Shown here piece by piece: positions 8,671 to 17,431 of a stretch of DNA of 64,000 nt. The notes below the pieces were generated by a model that had not been told where the DNA came from, did not search any database, and worked only from the letters and a program-made list of their open reading frames with translations. The position numbers and the translations under genes are program-made. The DNA comes from Streptomyces lucensis JCM 4490 (lineage in GTDB: Bacteria > Actinomycetota > Actinomycetes > Streptomycetales > Streptomycetaceae), in assembly GCF_014650035.1 (NCBI RefSeq), contig NZ_BMUE01000008.1:310001-374000 (forward strand). Direction: 5' to 3'. Every line of letters begins with the position of its first letter. The first letter of the stretch is position 1.

Positions 8671-9216
8671 GTGAGTACGAGAAGCGAGCGCCCGGCGAGC
8701 GCTGAACAGATCCATGCGGCACTGGTCGCCCTGGAGGCCGAACCGGCGGCGGGTCCGCAGGCGGGGCCCGAGGGAGCGCGGGAGGCGGACCGCCTGCGCC
8801 TGCTCGGCAGCCTGCTGGCCAAGGTGGAGCTGGAGATCACCGTCGCGACTCGCCTGACGGGCGAGGAGGAGCTGGAGGACGTCCTGGAGACCATGCTCGG
8901 CTGGGCCGATCAGCTCGGCCCTGATCCGGGCATCGCGGTGAACGTGCTGACGAACAGGCTGCAACGCACCGCGCTGCAGGTTTCGGAGTCCGAGGCGGAT
9001 GAGCCGCCGCCGGGCCGGGAGGCGTCCTTCGCCGCCGCGATGACCGCGATGTACACCCTCAGCGCCCAGCTGCACGCCGACCGCGATGACGTGGAGGGCA
9101 CCCGGCAGGCCCTGAGCGGGGCGGAGGAAGCCCTCATCGACGTCATGCAGGGCATGCACGACCTGCGCATCGCCATCGGCGACGCGGTCGGGGAGGAGGA
9201 GGAACCCGACAGCTGA
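8671..9216 (+). CDS. hypothetical acidic cytosolic protein
   Basis: This 181-aa protein has no signal peptide or membrane segment. It is rich in Ala, Glu and Leu and looks largely helical (LRLLGSLLAKVELEITVATRLTGEEELEDVL; LSAQLHADRDDVEGTRQAL), ending in an acidic tail EEEEPDS. I do not recognise the family. The GTG at 8671 is chosen because helical, coding-like sequence begins just after it; its ribosome site is weak. It is monocistronic between a kinase and a convergent CorA gene. Confidence 0.7.
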   Translation: MSTRSERPASAEQIHAALVALEAEPAAGPQAGPEGAREADRLRLLGSLLAKVELEITVATRLTGEEELEDVLETMLGWADQLGPDPGIAVNVLTNRLQRTALQVSESEADEPPPGREASFAAAMTAMYTLSAQLHADRDDVEGTRQALSGAEEALIDVMQGMHDLRIAIGDAVGEEEEPDS

Positions 9217-9339
9217 CCGCTGACCGCGAGCGGCCCCGCGCGATCCCCGCAGGACGGTGCGGACGCCGTCGGTCCGCGGCGGCTGCGGCCCCGCCGGTCC
9301 GGTCCGCCGGGCAGGCCCTCCAGCGGGAGCCGGCGGCTG

Positions 9340-10329
9340 TCACAGCCAGCCGTTGCGGCGGAAGGCCCGGTACAGCAGTCCCGAACCGAGGGCCATCACA
9401 GCGAGCGCGCACGGGTAGCCGTAGCGCCAGTCCAGTTCGGGCATGTGGGAGAAGTTCATACCGTAGAGCCCGGCGACCATGGTGGGGATGGCGAAGATGG
9501 CCGCCCAGGCGCTGATGCGGCGCATGTCGTCGTTCTGCCACGTGCCCACCTTCGCCAGATGGGCGTCCAGCACGGAGGCGAGCAGGTCGTCCATCGCCCG
9601 GACTTCGGTGTCGGTGCGGGTGAGGTGGTCGGCCACGTCACGGAAGTACGGCACGACGTGCCGCGGCCAGTCGTCCCGCCCCGTGGTGAAGGGTTGCATG
9701 ACCGGGACCAGCGGTCCGACGGCGTCGCGGAACTCGACCACCTCGCGTTTGAGCGAGTAGATCCGCTCGGTCAGGTCGTCGCGGGCGGGGGAGAAGACGC
9801 AGCGCTCCAGCTCCGTCAGGTCCGTGCGTACCTGGGCGGCGGCCTCGGCGTAGGCGTCGACGACGACGTCGGTGACCGCGTGCAGGACGCCGACAGGCCC
9901 GAGCCGTGCCATGTCCGGCTGATCCGCGAGCCGGCGTGCCGCCTCCGCAGTGGGATCGTTCGCGCCGTGCCGTACGGTCAACGCGAAGGACGGGCCCAGG
10001 AAGATCATCACTTCGCCGGTCTCCACGTCCGCGGTCCGTTCGACGAACCACAGCGTCTTCACCGCGACCGCGAGCACGTCGCCGTAGCGTTCCTGCTTGG
10101 GCCGCTGGTGCGCCTGCACCGCGTCCTCGACGGCCAGGGGGTGCAGCTTCAGGTACTCGGCCAGCCGCCGCAACTCCTCCTGCCGGGGTTCGTCCAGGCG
10201 GATCCAGGCGAACTCGTCCGGCTTCAAGTCCGCCAGACGGTCCAGGGTGACCTGGCATCCCGGGTCCGCCTCGCCGCAGTCGATCCGCTCGCACTCACCG
10301 GTCTGCTCCTGGTAGATCACGCACTCCAT
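9340..10329 (-). CDS. corA: CorA-type magnesium/cobalt channel
   Basis: This 329-aa CorA-family channel is expected to form a pentameric Mg2+ channel in the inner membrane. The two C-terminal helices are there, with the selectivity motif YGMNF at the end of the first helix, followed by SHMPELDWRYG in the periplasmic loop. The N-terminal cytosolic domain has the long stalk helix (PLVPVMQPF...DHLTRTDTEVRAMDDLLASVLDAHLAKVG). ATG 10329 is used; an in-frame ATG at 10362 would add 11 residues, and neither has a well-spaced ribosome site. The gene is divergent from the DUF488 gene. Confidence 0.9.
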   Translation of the reverse strand: MECVIYQEQTGECERIDCGEADPGCQVTLDRLADLKPDEFAWIRLDEPRQEELRRLAEYLKLHPLAVEDAVQAHQRPKQERYGDVLAVAVKTLWFVERTADVETGEVMIFLGPSFALTVRHGANDPTAEAARRLADQPDMARLGPVGVLHAVTDVVVDAYAEAAAQVRTDLTELERCVFSPARDDLTERIYSLKREVVEFRDAVGPLVPVMQPFTTGRDDWPRHVVPYFRDVADHLTRTDTEVRAMDDLLASVLDAHLAKVGTWQNDDMRRISAWAAIFAIPTMVAGLYGMNFSHMPELDWRYGYPCALAVMALGSGLLYRAFRRNGWL

Positions 10330-10388
10330 GCCCCTTCGGATGCTTCCGCCGTCGCATTTCATGCCTGGGAAGCGGTTACCTTCGTTCC

Positions 10389-10949
10389 ATGCTCGCCCAT
10401 CGAGAGCTGATCACGTTCGGCCACAGTACGGCGGACCGGACGACGCTGGCCGGTCTCCTCCGGGAAGCCGGTGTCACCGCGGTCGTGGACGTCAGAACCG
10501 CGCCCGGGAGCCGCCGGGACCCGGACCTGTCACGGCAGCGGCTGGCCGAGTGGATGCCCGCCGAACACATCGCCTACCGGTGGGAGCGGCGGCTGGGCGG
10601 ATGGCGCAAGCCCTCACCGGACTCGCCCGACACCGTCTGGCGCAACGAGTCGTTCCGCGGCTACGCAGCGCACACCCGCAGCCCGGAGTTCGTCTCCGCG
10701 ATGGATGCGCTGTTGCAGGAAACGGGCCGGAGCCGCACCGCGGTGATGTGCAGCGAGGCCGTGTGGTGGCGGTGCCACCGGCGTCTGATCGCCGACTTCG
10801 CCGTGCTGGCCCGCGGTGCCCTCGTCCTCCACCTGATGCACGACGGACGCCTCACGGCGCACACGCCGACACCGGGCGCGCGCCTCCGTGATGACGGTCT
10901 CCTCGTCTACGATGCCGCTCCCCCGGCGGGAGAGACCCCGTCCCCCTGA
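10389..10949 (+). CDS. DUF488 family protein
   Basis: This 186-aa protein matches the DUF488 family: FGHSTADRTTLAGLLREAGV at the N-terminus, then VVDVRTAPGSRR, and the conserved MCSEAVWWRCHR segment (~residues 119-130), whose Cys and His are the most conserved positions. The biochemical role is not established; a metal-dependent or redox role has been suggested from the Cys/His pattern. It is monocistronic, followed by a strong bidirectional hairpin. Confidence 0.85.
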   Translation: MLAHRELITFGHSTADRTTLAGLLREAGVTAVVDVRTAPGSRRDPDLSRQRLAEWMPAEHIAYRWERRLGGWRKPSPDSPDTVWRNESFRGYAAHTRSPEFVSAMDALLQETGRSRTAVMCSEAVWWRCHRRLIADFAVLARGALVLHLMHDGRLTAHTPTPGARLRDDGLLVYDAAPPAGETPSP

Positions 10950-11004
10950 TGGCTGGTCGGTCCGCCGGCACCGCCCGAAGCCGACGGTCCCTACCGCCCG
11001 GGCC

Positions 11005-11033
11005 CGTCCGCACGGTTGCCCACCGTGCGGACG
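11005..11033 (+). terminator. bidirectional hairpin terminator
   Basis: Arms CGTCCGCACGGT (11005-11016) and ACCGTGCGGACG (11022-11033) pair perfectly over 12 bp with a 5-nt loop. It lies exactly between the convergent DUF488 and lipoprotein genes, so it can stop transcription from both sides. Confidence 0.75.
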
Positions 11034-11063
11034 CGGCGCCCGCTCCGGACATGGCCGGTGCGG

Positions 11064-12146
11064 TCAGGACTGCGGGAAGTCCTGGTCGGCGAGGTCGCTG
11101 GCGGCGAAGTCGGCGTCGCTCATCGCCGCGCCGGGGAGGAAGCCCTTCATGAGTTCGTCCATGTCCAGCTCCTCGGCCCCCGCCGGGGCGGTGGGCCTGG
11201 TGCCGTCGCCCATCCGCAGCGTCAGGCCCAGCTTCTTGACCTTGGCGCTCTCGGCCAGCTTGGCGAGGTCCACGTCCACCTCGGTCAGCTCACCGTTCTT
11301 GAGTGTGAAGTCCGCCGTCACCTTGGTGTCGGGCGCGTCCTTCAGGTCCTTGTCGGTCGGCAGGTCCATGCCCGGCGGCAGGTCCTTCGCCAGCGGACGG
11401 ATCTCGCCGAACAGCTCGGTGATCAGCGTGCGGAACGGGGCCGTAGCGGTGATGTGCTCGGTGCCGTCGCCGCCGCCGGCCGTCTTGAAGCGCACCTCAC
11501 GGGCGACGACCTTGCGGAGGGCCGTCACGAGCTTCTTCTGCGTCCTGGTGTCCAGGGAGGGGCGGGGCGCGGGGCCCTTCCGGTCGCTCTGCCCGCCGGC
11601 TGCGGCCCTGTCCATCTCCTTGGTGTCGAACTTGACCCATTTGCCGCCGAGGATGTCCTTGATCGCCCCGGCCTCCGGGGGCAGGTCCGCGGCATCCGGT
11701 ACGGGGCTGCCCGTCGCCTTGCCGATGGTGTCCATGTCGGCACGGAGGTAGGCGTAGTCGCCGATCACCCGGTACTCGGCGAGGTTGCCGTCCGGGCTGC
11801 TTATCTTCATGGCCATGCCGACGAAGTCCTTCTCACCGGACTCGCTGATCGGCTTCTTGGACTGCACGGTCAGAGTGATCTTCGCCCCGCTCATCAACTC
11901 GGCCGCCTCATCAGGCATTTCGTCGCCGGGCTCGGGGTCGGACTTGGCGTCCAGCGCCTTCAGGGACGCGACGTCCGTGTCCAGGTCGAGCTCGAAGGAG
12001 AGCCTCTTCTTCTTGCCGAGCTCCTCGAAGGCGCGGTCGAGCTTCTTGCCGGCGGAGAGCTGTTCCACCGTTCCGCAGGCGGCGGAGCCCGCGAGGACTG
12101 CACCGACGACGGCGGTGGCGGTCAGGGTCTTGCGTATGGCGTTGAT
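11064..12146 (-). CDS. secreted lipoprotein with a probable ATC start codon
   Basis: This ~360-aa exported lipoprotein begins NAIRKTLTATAVVGAVLAGSAACGT after the start, a short basic n-region, hydrophobic core and lipobox ending SAAC. The rest is charged, with two similar halves (AKITLTVQSKK..., TKVTADFTLKNGELTEVDVD) reminiscent of LppX/LprG-like lipid-binding lipoproteins, but that fold is inference. No ATG, GTG or TTG lies where the signal peptide should begin; a GAGGAG ribosome site sits 6 nt before an ATC codon at 12146. The nearest usual in-frame start is a TTG at 12209 with its own GGGAGGG, adding 21 residues before the signal peptide. An ATG at 12263 would also be in frame. The 3' end is firm. 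Confidence 0.8.
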   Translation of the reverse strand: MNAIRKTLTATAVVGAVLAGSAACGTVEQLSAGKKLDRAFEELGKKKRLSFELDLDTDVASLKALDAKSDPEPGDEMPDEAAELMSGAKITLTVQSKKPISESGEKDFVGMAMKISSPDGNLAEYRVIGDYAYLRADMDTIGKATGSPVPDAADLPPEAGAIKDILGGKWVKFDTKEMDRAAAGGQSDRKGPAPRPSLDTRTQKKLVTALRKVVAREVRFKTAGGGDGTEHITATAPFRTLITELFGEIRPLAKDLPPGMDLPTDKDLKDAPDTKVTADFTLKNGELTEVDVDLAKLAESAKVKKLGLTLRMGDGTRPTAPAGAEELDMDELMKGFLPGAAMSDADFAASDLADQDFPQS

Positions 12147-12278
12147 GTTGGTCTCCTCGTGAGTCCGATCACGGTGTGATCGATCAGAGGACTCACCAGC
12201 GGCCCACAAGGTTGCCCTCCCGTCGGCCGGTTTCACGCCTCCGGGCGTCCACGCGGCCGGCATGGGCACTCGGTCGGC

Positions 12279-13544
12279 ATGAACGCACACAGTCGCCCGC
12301 TCACCGACGGCTCGCTGACCCTGCTGACCGAGGGATACGCCTGGCTGCCCGACCGCATGCGCCGGCGCCCGGACCACGTGATGCGCACCCGGCTCATGGG
12401 CCGGCCCACGCTGGCCGTGCGCGGCCCGGAGGCGGTGCGGTTCTTCTACGACGAACGCAACGTGCGCCGCCATGGAGCGATCCCGGAACCCGTGCTCGGC
12501 ACGCTCTTCGGCCACGGCCCGGTCCACACCCTCGACGGCGAGGCCCACCGCGCGCGCAAGGAGTTCTTTCTCCCGCTGCTCCATCCCGACCTGGTCGCCG
12601 GCCTGGTCGCACACGTCACGCGGGTGTGGGCGGAGGAGGTTCCCGCGTGGACGGCGCGTGAGCAGGTCGTGCTGTTCGACGAGGTGAGCGTGATCCTCAC
12701 CCGCGGCGTGTGCGCGTGGGCGGGAATCCCGCTGGACCGCGACGAGGTCCGGTCCACGGCCCGCGATCTGGTGGCGATGGTGGACGGCTTCGCCACCCTG
12801 GGCCCGCGTCACTGGCGTGCCCGGCGGGCCCGGGGCCGGCAGGAGGACCGGCTGCTCCGGCTGGTGGAGGACGTCCGCTCCGGTCGACGCGACGCCCGCG
12901 CGGACTCCGTGCTCGACCGGGTGACCCGCCACCGGGACGCCGACGGCGGTCTGCTCGACGACGGGACGGCCGCCGTCGAGCTGCTGAACGTCATCCGTCC
13001 GACGGTGGCCGTGAGCTGGTTCGCCGTCTTCACGGCGCACGCGTTGCACCGGTGGCCGGAGAGCGGGGACCGGCTGAGGGCGGGTGACTCCGCCTACACG
13101 GCGGCGTTCGTCCAGGAGGTGCGCCGCTTCTATCCGTTCGCGCCCTTCCTCGGCGGCCGTGCGGCGCGCGACCTGTCCTGGCGGGGCGAGCGGATTCCCG
13201 CCGGCGGCACGGTGCTTCTGGACGTGTACGGACAGAACCACGACGAGGAGCTGTGGGGTGATCCGTACGCCTTCCGGCCCGAGCGGTTCCTCGACCGCCC
13301 GGCCGGGCGTGACGAGCTCGTTCCGCAGGGCGGCGCCGACCCCCGGACCGGCCACCGGTGTCCCGGCGAGGGCCTGACCATCGGGCTGCTGGAAGCCCTG
13401 GCAGCGCGGCTCGCGCGGCTGGAGTACACGGTGCCGGAGCAGGATCTGAGCATTCCGCTGGGACGCATGCCCACCCGACCGCGCAGCGGGTTCGTCATGA
13501 CCGGGGTGCGGACTCCGGTTCAGTCGCCGGTGGCCGCGAGGTGA
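12279..13544 (+). CDS. cytochrome P450 of the CYP152 fatty-acid peroxygenase family
   Basis: This 421-aa protein is close in layout to Bacillus P450 BSbeta. The heme ligand is Cys361 in GHRCPGEG. Arg240-Pro241 in NVIRPTVAV match the Arg242-Pro243 pair that binds the fatty-acid carboxylate and activates peroxide in this family, where ordinary P450s have an acid-alcohol pair. The C-terminus also follows the family (VPEQDLSIPLGRMPTRPRSGFVMTGVR). Such enzymes hydroxylate or decarboxylate fatty acids with H2O2 and need no redox partner. The gene stands alone, divergent from the lipoprotein gene; the Rieske gene downstream is probably unrelated. Confidence 0.9.
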   Translation: MNAHSRPLTDGSLTLLTEGYAWLPDRMRRRPDHVMRTRLMGRPTLAVRGPEAVRFFYDERNVRRHGAIPEPVLGTLFGHGPVHTLDGEAHRARKEFFLPLLHPDLVAGLVAHVTRVWAEEVPAWTAREQVVLFDEVSVILTRGVCAWAGIPLDRDEVRSTARDLVAMVDGFATLGPRHWRARRARGRQEDRLLRLVEDVRSGRRDARADSVLDRVTRHRDADGGLLDDGTAAVELLNVIRPTVAVSWFAVFTAHALHRWPESGDRLRAGDSAYTAAFVQEVRRFYPFAPFLGGRAARDLSWRGERIPAGGTVLLDVYGQNHDEELWGDPYAFRPERFLDRPAGRDELVPQGGADPRTGHRCPGEGLTIGLLEALAARLARLEYTVPEQDLSIPLGRMPTRPRSGFVMTGVRTPVQSPVAAR

Positions 13545-13653
13545 GGCGCGCCGCGTCCGGACGGGGCGCGGGACCGCCGCTGTCCGCCCGCCCCACCGGG
13601 AGTCCCCCGTCGTGCCTCGTTTGCCGACTTGCCAGGTGGGGACCCGGCGGCCC

Positions 13654-14604
13654 ATGAGCACAAAGCCATGTCGCCGGGAACGGCCGAACCGGATGCTGCG
13701 GATGCTGGACAGCCTGGAACGGCAGACCCGGGCCGATCCGGTGATCGACGCGGTGGCCCGGGGCGTGCGGGCCCTGCCGCTGCGGGACGGCCGGGACCTG
13801 ATGCACGGCAGGTGGCTGGGGCACCCCGTGCATCCCCTGATGGTGCAGGTACCGGTCGGCAGCTGGCTGTCGGCCGCGGTGCTCGACCTCTGCCCCGGCC
13901 GCTCCCGCGGAGCCGGCCTGCTGATCGGCCTCGGCGTGGCAGCCGCCGCCCCGGCGGCCCTGACCGGCGCCGTCGACTGGGCGGAGCTGCACCGCACGCA
14001 GCAGCGCGTCGGCCTCGTGCACGCGCTGGCCAACACGGCGGCCGTCGCCCTCTACAGCGCCTCGCTCGTCTGCCGGGCCAAGGGTGCCAGGGGCGCGGGC
14101 CGAACGTTCGCCTTTCTCGGGCTGACGGCGGCCGGGACCGGTGGTCTGCTGGGGGGCCACATGGCCTACCGGCAGGCGGCCGGGGCCAACCACGCGGAGG
14201 AGGTCGAGCACGTCGTCACGGAGGGCTGGCACCGGGTCGGCGCCGTGCTCGAGTTCCCCGCCGGCCGGGCGGTGCGACGCATGGTGGACGACGTGCCGGT
14301 GCTGGTCGTCCTCGAACCCGACGGGACGTTCCACGCACTGGCCGACCGGTGCAGCCACCTCGCGGGCCCCCTCTCCGAAGGCGCCGTCGCCGACGGATGC
14401 GTGCAGTGCCCCTGGCACGGCAGCGTCTTCCGCCTCTCGGACGGCTGGAACGTGCGCGGTCCCGCCACCGCCCCCCAGCCCGCCTTCGACACGCGCATCA
14501 CCGACGGATACCTGGAGGTACGCCTGCGGGATCCCGAGCGGGGGACGGAGAGCTGTCAGGACGCGGGCAGGGCAGGGGACACGGCCCGCGGACAGAGCGG
14601 CTGA
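13654..14604 (+). CDS. DUF2231-Rieske [2Fe-2S] fusion protein
   Basis: This ~316-aa protein has an N-terminal DUF2231-type membrane domain (~50-185; LGHPVHPLMVQVPVGSW, then several hydrophobic segments) fused to a C-terminal Rieske domain. The cluster ligands are both visible, DRCSHLAG (Cys, His) and CVQCPWHGS (Cys, His). It should be a membrane-bound electron-transfer protein; its partner is unknown. ATG 13654 is used; an upstream ATG at 13612 and an internal one further on are possible. It precedes recQ by 15 bp on the same strand, so the two may share a transcript. Confidence 0.88.
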   Translation: MSTKPCRRERPNRMLRMLDSLERQTRADPVIDAVARGVRALPLRDGRDLMHGRWLGHPVHPLMVQVPVGSWLSAAVLDLCPGRSRGAGLLIGLGVAAAAPAALTGAVDWAELHRTQQRVGLVHALANTAAVALYSASLVCRAKGARGAGRTFAFLGLTAAGTGGLLGGHMAYRQAAGANHAEEVEHVVTEGWHRVGAVLEFPAGRAVRRMVDDVPVLVVLEPDGTFHALADRCSHLAGPLSEGAVADGCVQCPWHGSVFRLSDGWNVRGPATAPQPAFDTRITDGYLEVRLRDPERGTESCQDAGRAGDTARGQSG

Positions 14605-14619
14605 AGAGCGCCCGGGGAC

Positions 14620-16302
14620 ATGCGCAGCGGTTCACCGGCGAAGGCCGCGCACACGCAGGACCGGATCGCGGAGCTGAGCCGTATCGCCCGGGAGCGGTTC
14701 GGGTGGGAGCATCTGGCGCCCGAGCAGACGGAGGCGATGGGGGCCCTGCTGGAGGGGCGTGACGTGCTGGTCGTCATGCCCACCGGGTCCGGCAAGTCGG
14801 CGATCTACCAGGTGCCGACCGTCCTGCTGGGCGGCCCGGCCGTCGTGGTGTCGCCGTTGATCGCACTGCAGCGCGACCAGGTCGCCGGACTGAGGGAGAG
14901 TGCCGCACCCGATGCCGTGGCCGTGAACTCGGCGCAACCGGATTCGGTCGTCGACAGGAGCTGGCGGGCGGTCCGGGAAGGCGAGGCCGAGTACTTGTTC
15001 CTGTCACCGGAGCAACTGGCCAAGGACACGGTGCTGAAGCGGCTGCGCGCGCTGAAGCCCTCGCTGTTCGTCGTGGACGAGGCCCACTGCGTCTCCGCCT
15101 GGGGACACGACTTCCGCCCCGACTACCTGAACCTGGGCGAGGCCGCCGAACGGCTGGGCCGCCCACCGGTCCTCGCACTGACGGCGACGGCCGCCGCCCC
15201 GGTCCGGACGGACATCGTCGATCACCTGCGCATGCACGACACCCAGGTCGTGACGGCCGGAACCGACCGGCCCAACATCCATCTGGCGGTGCACACCTTC
15301 ACCGACGACGCCGCCAAACGCGACGCCGTCGCCCGCTGGACGGCGGGGGCAGGCGCCCCGGGCATCCTCTACACGGCGACCCGCAAGGACGCCGAGAGCT
15401 ACGCGGCGCGGCTCCGGCAGGACGGCGTCGACGCGCAGGCGTACCACGCGGGGCTGAAGGCGGCGGACCGGCGCCGGATCCAGGACGGGTTCATGGCCGG
15501 GGCGCCCCGCGTGGTCGTGGCCACCTCGGCGTTCGGGATGGGCATCGACAAACCCGATGTGCGGTTCGTCGCCCACGCGTCCGTCCCCGAGTCGCTGGAC
15601 TCCTACTACCAGGAGATCGGGCGCGCGGGCCGGGACGGCGAGCCCGCCCGGGCCGTGCTGTTCTACCGGCCCGAGGACCTCGGGCTGCAGAAGTTCCTCA
15701 CCGCCCGGACGCTGGACGGCGACGGGCTGCGCGGGATGATGACCACGCTGCTGAGCCAGGACGGCGCGCTGAGCCGTAGCGAGGTCGCACGGCACTGCGG
15801 GCTGTCGCGCCAGAAGGCCACCGATCTGATGAACCTGCTCGAGGAGGCGGGGGCGGTGACCACCGAGGGGAGACGCCGGGCGGTCCGGGCCGTTCCCGGC
15901 CACACACCGGACGAGGCCGCCGACGGGGCGTCCGAGGTGTTCGAGCGGCGACGGCGGATGGACCGGTCACGGATCGAGATGATGCGGGGCTACGCCGAGA
16001 CGCAGTGCTGCCGGCGCGCATACCTGCTGGGCTACTTCGGTGACCAGCCCGAAGAGCCGTGCGGACGGTGCGACGGGTGCGAGCGGGACCGTGACCGGCG
16101 CGCGGGAACCGGGCACAGGGAGGCCGGGACCGGGCATCACGCGCCGTACGAACCGAACGCCAGGGTGCGCCACGCCGAGTGGGGCGCGGGCACGGTGATG
16201 CGCACCGAGGACGACCGCGTCGTCGTGCTGTTCGAGGAGGTGGGCTACAAGACCCTGTCCCTGGCGGCCGTTCGGGACCACGGCCTGCTGAGGAGCGTCT
16301 GA
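14620..16302 (+). CDS. RecQ-family ATP-dependent DNA helicase
   Basis: This 560-aa helicase has Walker A MPTGSGKS (~49-56), the DEAH box VVDEAHCVSAWGHDFRPDY (the RecQ aromatic-rich loop), TATAAAPV motif III, and motif VI QEIGRAGRDGEPA. A zinc-binding segment near the C-terminus (TQCCRRAYLLGYFG, then EPCGRCDGC) supplies four cysteines. There is no HRDC domain. Instead it ends in a ~50-aa domain, PNARVRHAEWGAGTVMR...YKTLSLAAVRDHGLL, like the short beta-rich C-terminal domain (DUF3553) of some UvrD/RecQ-type helicases. Role: unwinding DNA in repair or recombination. The start ATG lies 15 bp after the Rieske gene. Confidence 0.92.
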   Translation: MRSGSPAKAAHTQDRIAELSRIARERFGWEHLAPEQTEAMGALLEGRDVLVVMPTGSGKSAIYQVPTVLLGGPAVVVSPLIALQRDQVAGLRESAAPDAVAVNSAQPDSVVDRSWRAVREGEAEYLFLSPEQLAKDTVLKRLRALKPSLFVVDEAHCVSAWGHDFRPDYLNLGEAAERLGRPPVLALTATAAAPVRTDIVDHLRMHDTQVVTAGTDRPNIHLAVHTFTDDAAKRDAVARWTAGAGAPGILYTATRKDAESYAARLRQDGVDAQAYHAGLKAADRRRIQDGFMAGAPRVVVATSAFGMGIDKPDVRFVAHASVPESLDSYYQEIGRAGRDGEPARAVLFYRPEDLGLQKFLTARTLDGDGLRGMMTTLLSQDGALSRSEVARHCGLSRQKATDLMNLLEEAGAVTTEGRRRAVRAVPGHTPDEAADGASEVFERRRRMDRSRIEMMRGYAETQCCRRAYLLGYFGDQPEEPCGRCDGCERDRDRRAGTGHREAGTGHHAPYEPNARVRHAEWGAGTVMRTEDDRVVVLFEEVGYKTLSLAAVRDHGLLRSV

Positions 16303-16599
16303 GCCGCACGGCGTCGCCGGACCGTGACCACGCGCCTTGACTTCCGGCCATTCTGCGCCGCGTGGTGACTGGGGCGACCTGGTCCTTTGCCCTCCCAAGA
16401 CTAGTCAGATTCACACCTGGATTCACTGAATGAAGATCTGCACAGGGTCGACTCCATTGCTGACCTGCCGTTAAGTCGTTCACAGCGCGCACACGATTCG
16501 AGCACGTCTCAAACACGTTCCGCCGACTGGCCCTGCCCCGTTGCTCAGGCGAAGCTGCTCCCGGCCCACAAGGCCCCCAACCCTCATCAAGGAGCTTCC

Positions 16600-17037
16600 A
16601 TGCGCACGAACCTGCGCTTCGCCTGTACCGCCGCGGCCGCCGTCAGCGTGGTCGGCGCGACCCTCGCCGCGGCCTCGGCCACCGCCACCGCGGCGCCGGC
16701 CAGCCTCTACGCACCCTCGGCGCTGGTCCTGACCGTGTCCTACCCCGGAGGCTCGACCGACACCGCAGCGCGCGCCGTCACGCTGAGCTGTGCGCCCGGC
16801 GCCACCGGCACCCACCCCTCCCCCGCCGCGGCCTGCGCGGAGCTGCGCGCCGCCGACGGCCGGCTCGACACCCTGCTGTCCACGACGTCCGGCCGGGCCT
16901 GCACGCAGGTCTGGTCCCCCGTCACCGTCACGGTCGACGGCGTCTGGCAGGGCACGCGCACCTCCTGGAAACACACCTTTGCGAACTCCTGCGAAATGGC
17001 CAACGCGGTCGAGCGGAGCAGCCTCCTGAGCTTCTGA
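16600..17037 (+). CDS. subtilisin inhibitor-like (SSI family) secreted protease inhibitor
   Basis: This 145-aa precursor has a signal peptide to about residue 32 and the Streptomyces subtilisin inhibitor fold: PSALVLTVSYPGG, LSCAPG...AAACAEL and VTVTVDGVWQGTR, then FANSCEMA. Cys64-Cys79 and Cys101-Cys131 match the two conserved disulfides. The reactive-site loop reads C101-T-Q103-V104-W, putting Gln103 at P1 where SSI itself has Met and most relatives have Lys or Arg. The last residues SSLLSF match the conserved end. It is secreted and should inhibit an extracellular serine protease. A hairpin follows the gene. Confidence 0.92.
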   Translation: MRTNLRFACTAAAAVSVVGATLAAASATATAAPASLYAPSALVLTVSYPGGSTDTAARAVTLSCAPGATGTHPSPAAACAELRAADGRLDTLLSTTSGRACTQVWSPVTVTVDGVWQGTRTSWKHTFANSCEMANAVERSSLLSF

Positions 17038-17067
17038 CGCGCCCCGCCGGCAGGCGCGCGCATCCCA

Positions 17068-17108
17068 CACCCCCTCGACCGCGGCCCGTCCGCCGGTCGC
17101 AGGGGGTG
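17068..17108 (+). terminator. hairpin terminator after the SSI gene
   Basis: Arms CACCCCCT (17068-17075) and AGGGGGTG (17101-17108) continue, past a one-base bulge, into CGACCG/CGGTCG, with a 12-nt loop. It begins 31 nt after the stop codon. Confidence 0.6.
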
Positions 17109-17431
17109 CGGTCGATCGGGCCTGGACCCAGGACCGGCAATCGATCCCGGGCGGTCCGTGCATGTGACAGCCGTCTCCTTCTCCGGCGGAACCGGAAGCA
17201 GCCCGATTTCATCCCCGCGCACTTCGAAATCACGTGAGGGATTCGGCCAGTTGAGGCGCAAGTCCGTCCCGGATCCTGAGATATCCTTCTGGTCCGGGCG
17301 CCCCGTTCACACGGGCGCACCATTGATTCATTTCTCAACGACAAACGGGCCCCTTCTTCCCGGAGCCGCCCGTCCCGTCGTATCGCCGTCGGCTTTCTCC
17401 GTCGACGGTTCACGCCTTCGAGCAGGAATTG
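17109..17431. promoter_or_regulatory. leader and promoter region of the lux-like operon
   Basis: These ~320 bases hold no convincing gene. They are noticeably richer in A and T than their surroundings, especially ~17190-17345 (ATTTCATCC, ATTGATTCATTTCTCAACG), as expected for a control region. One open frame (17158-17520) crosses it but lacks a ribosome site and codon bias. No -10/-35 pair stands out enough to name. The operon starts at 17432 with AGCAGGAA just upstream. Confidence 0.5.

Noticed and set aside
11064..14036. A minus-strand frame of about 990 codons
   Set aside because: It is real only as the lipoprotein at its 3' end; upstream it is antisense to the P450 and Rieske genes.
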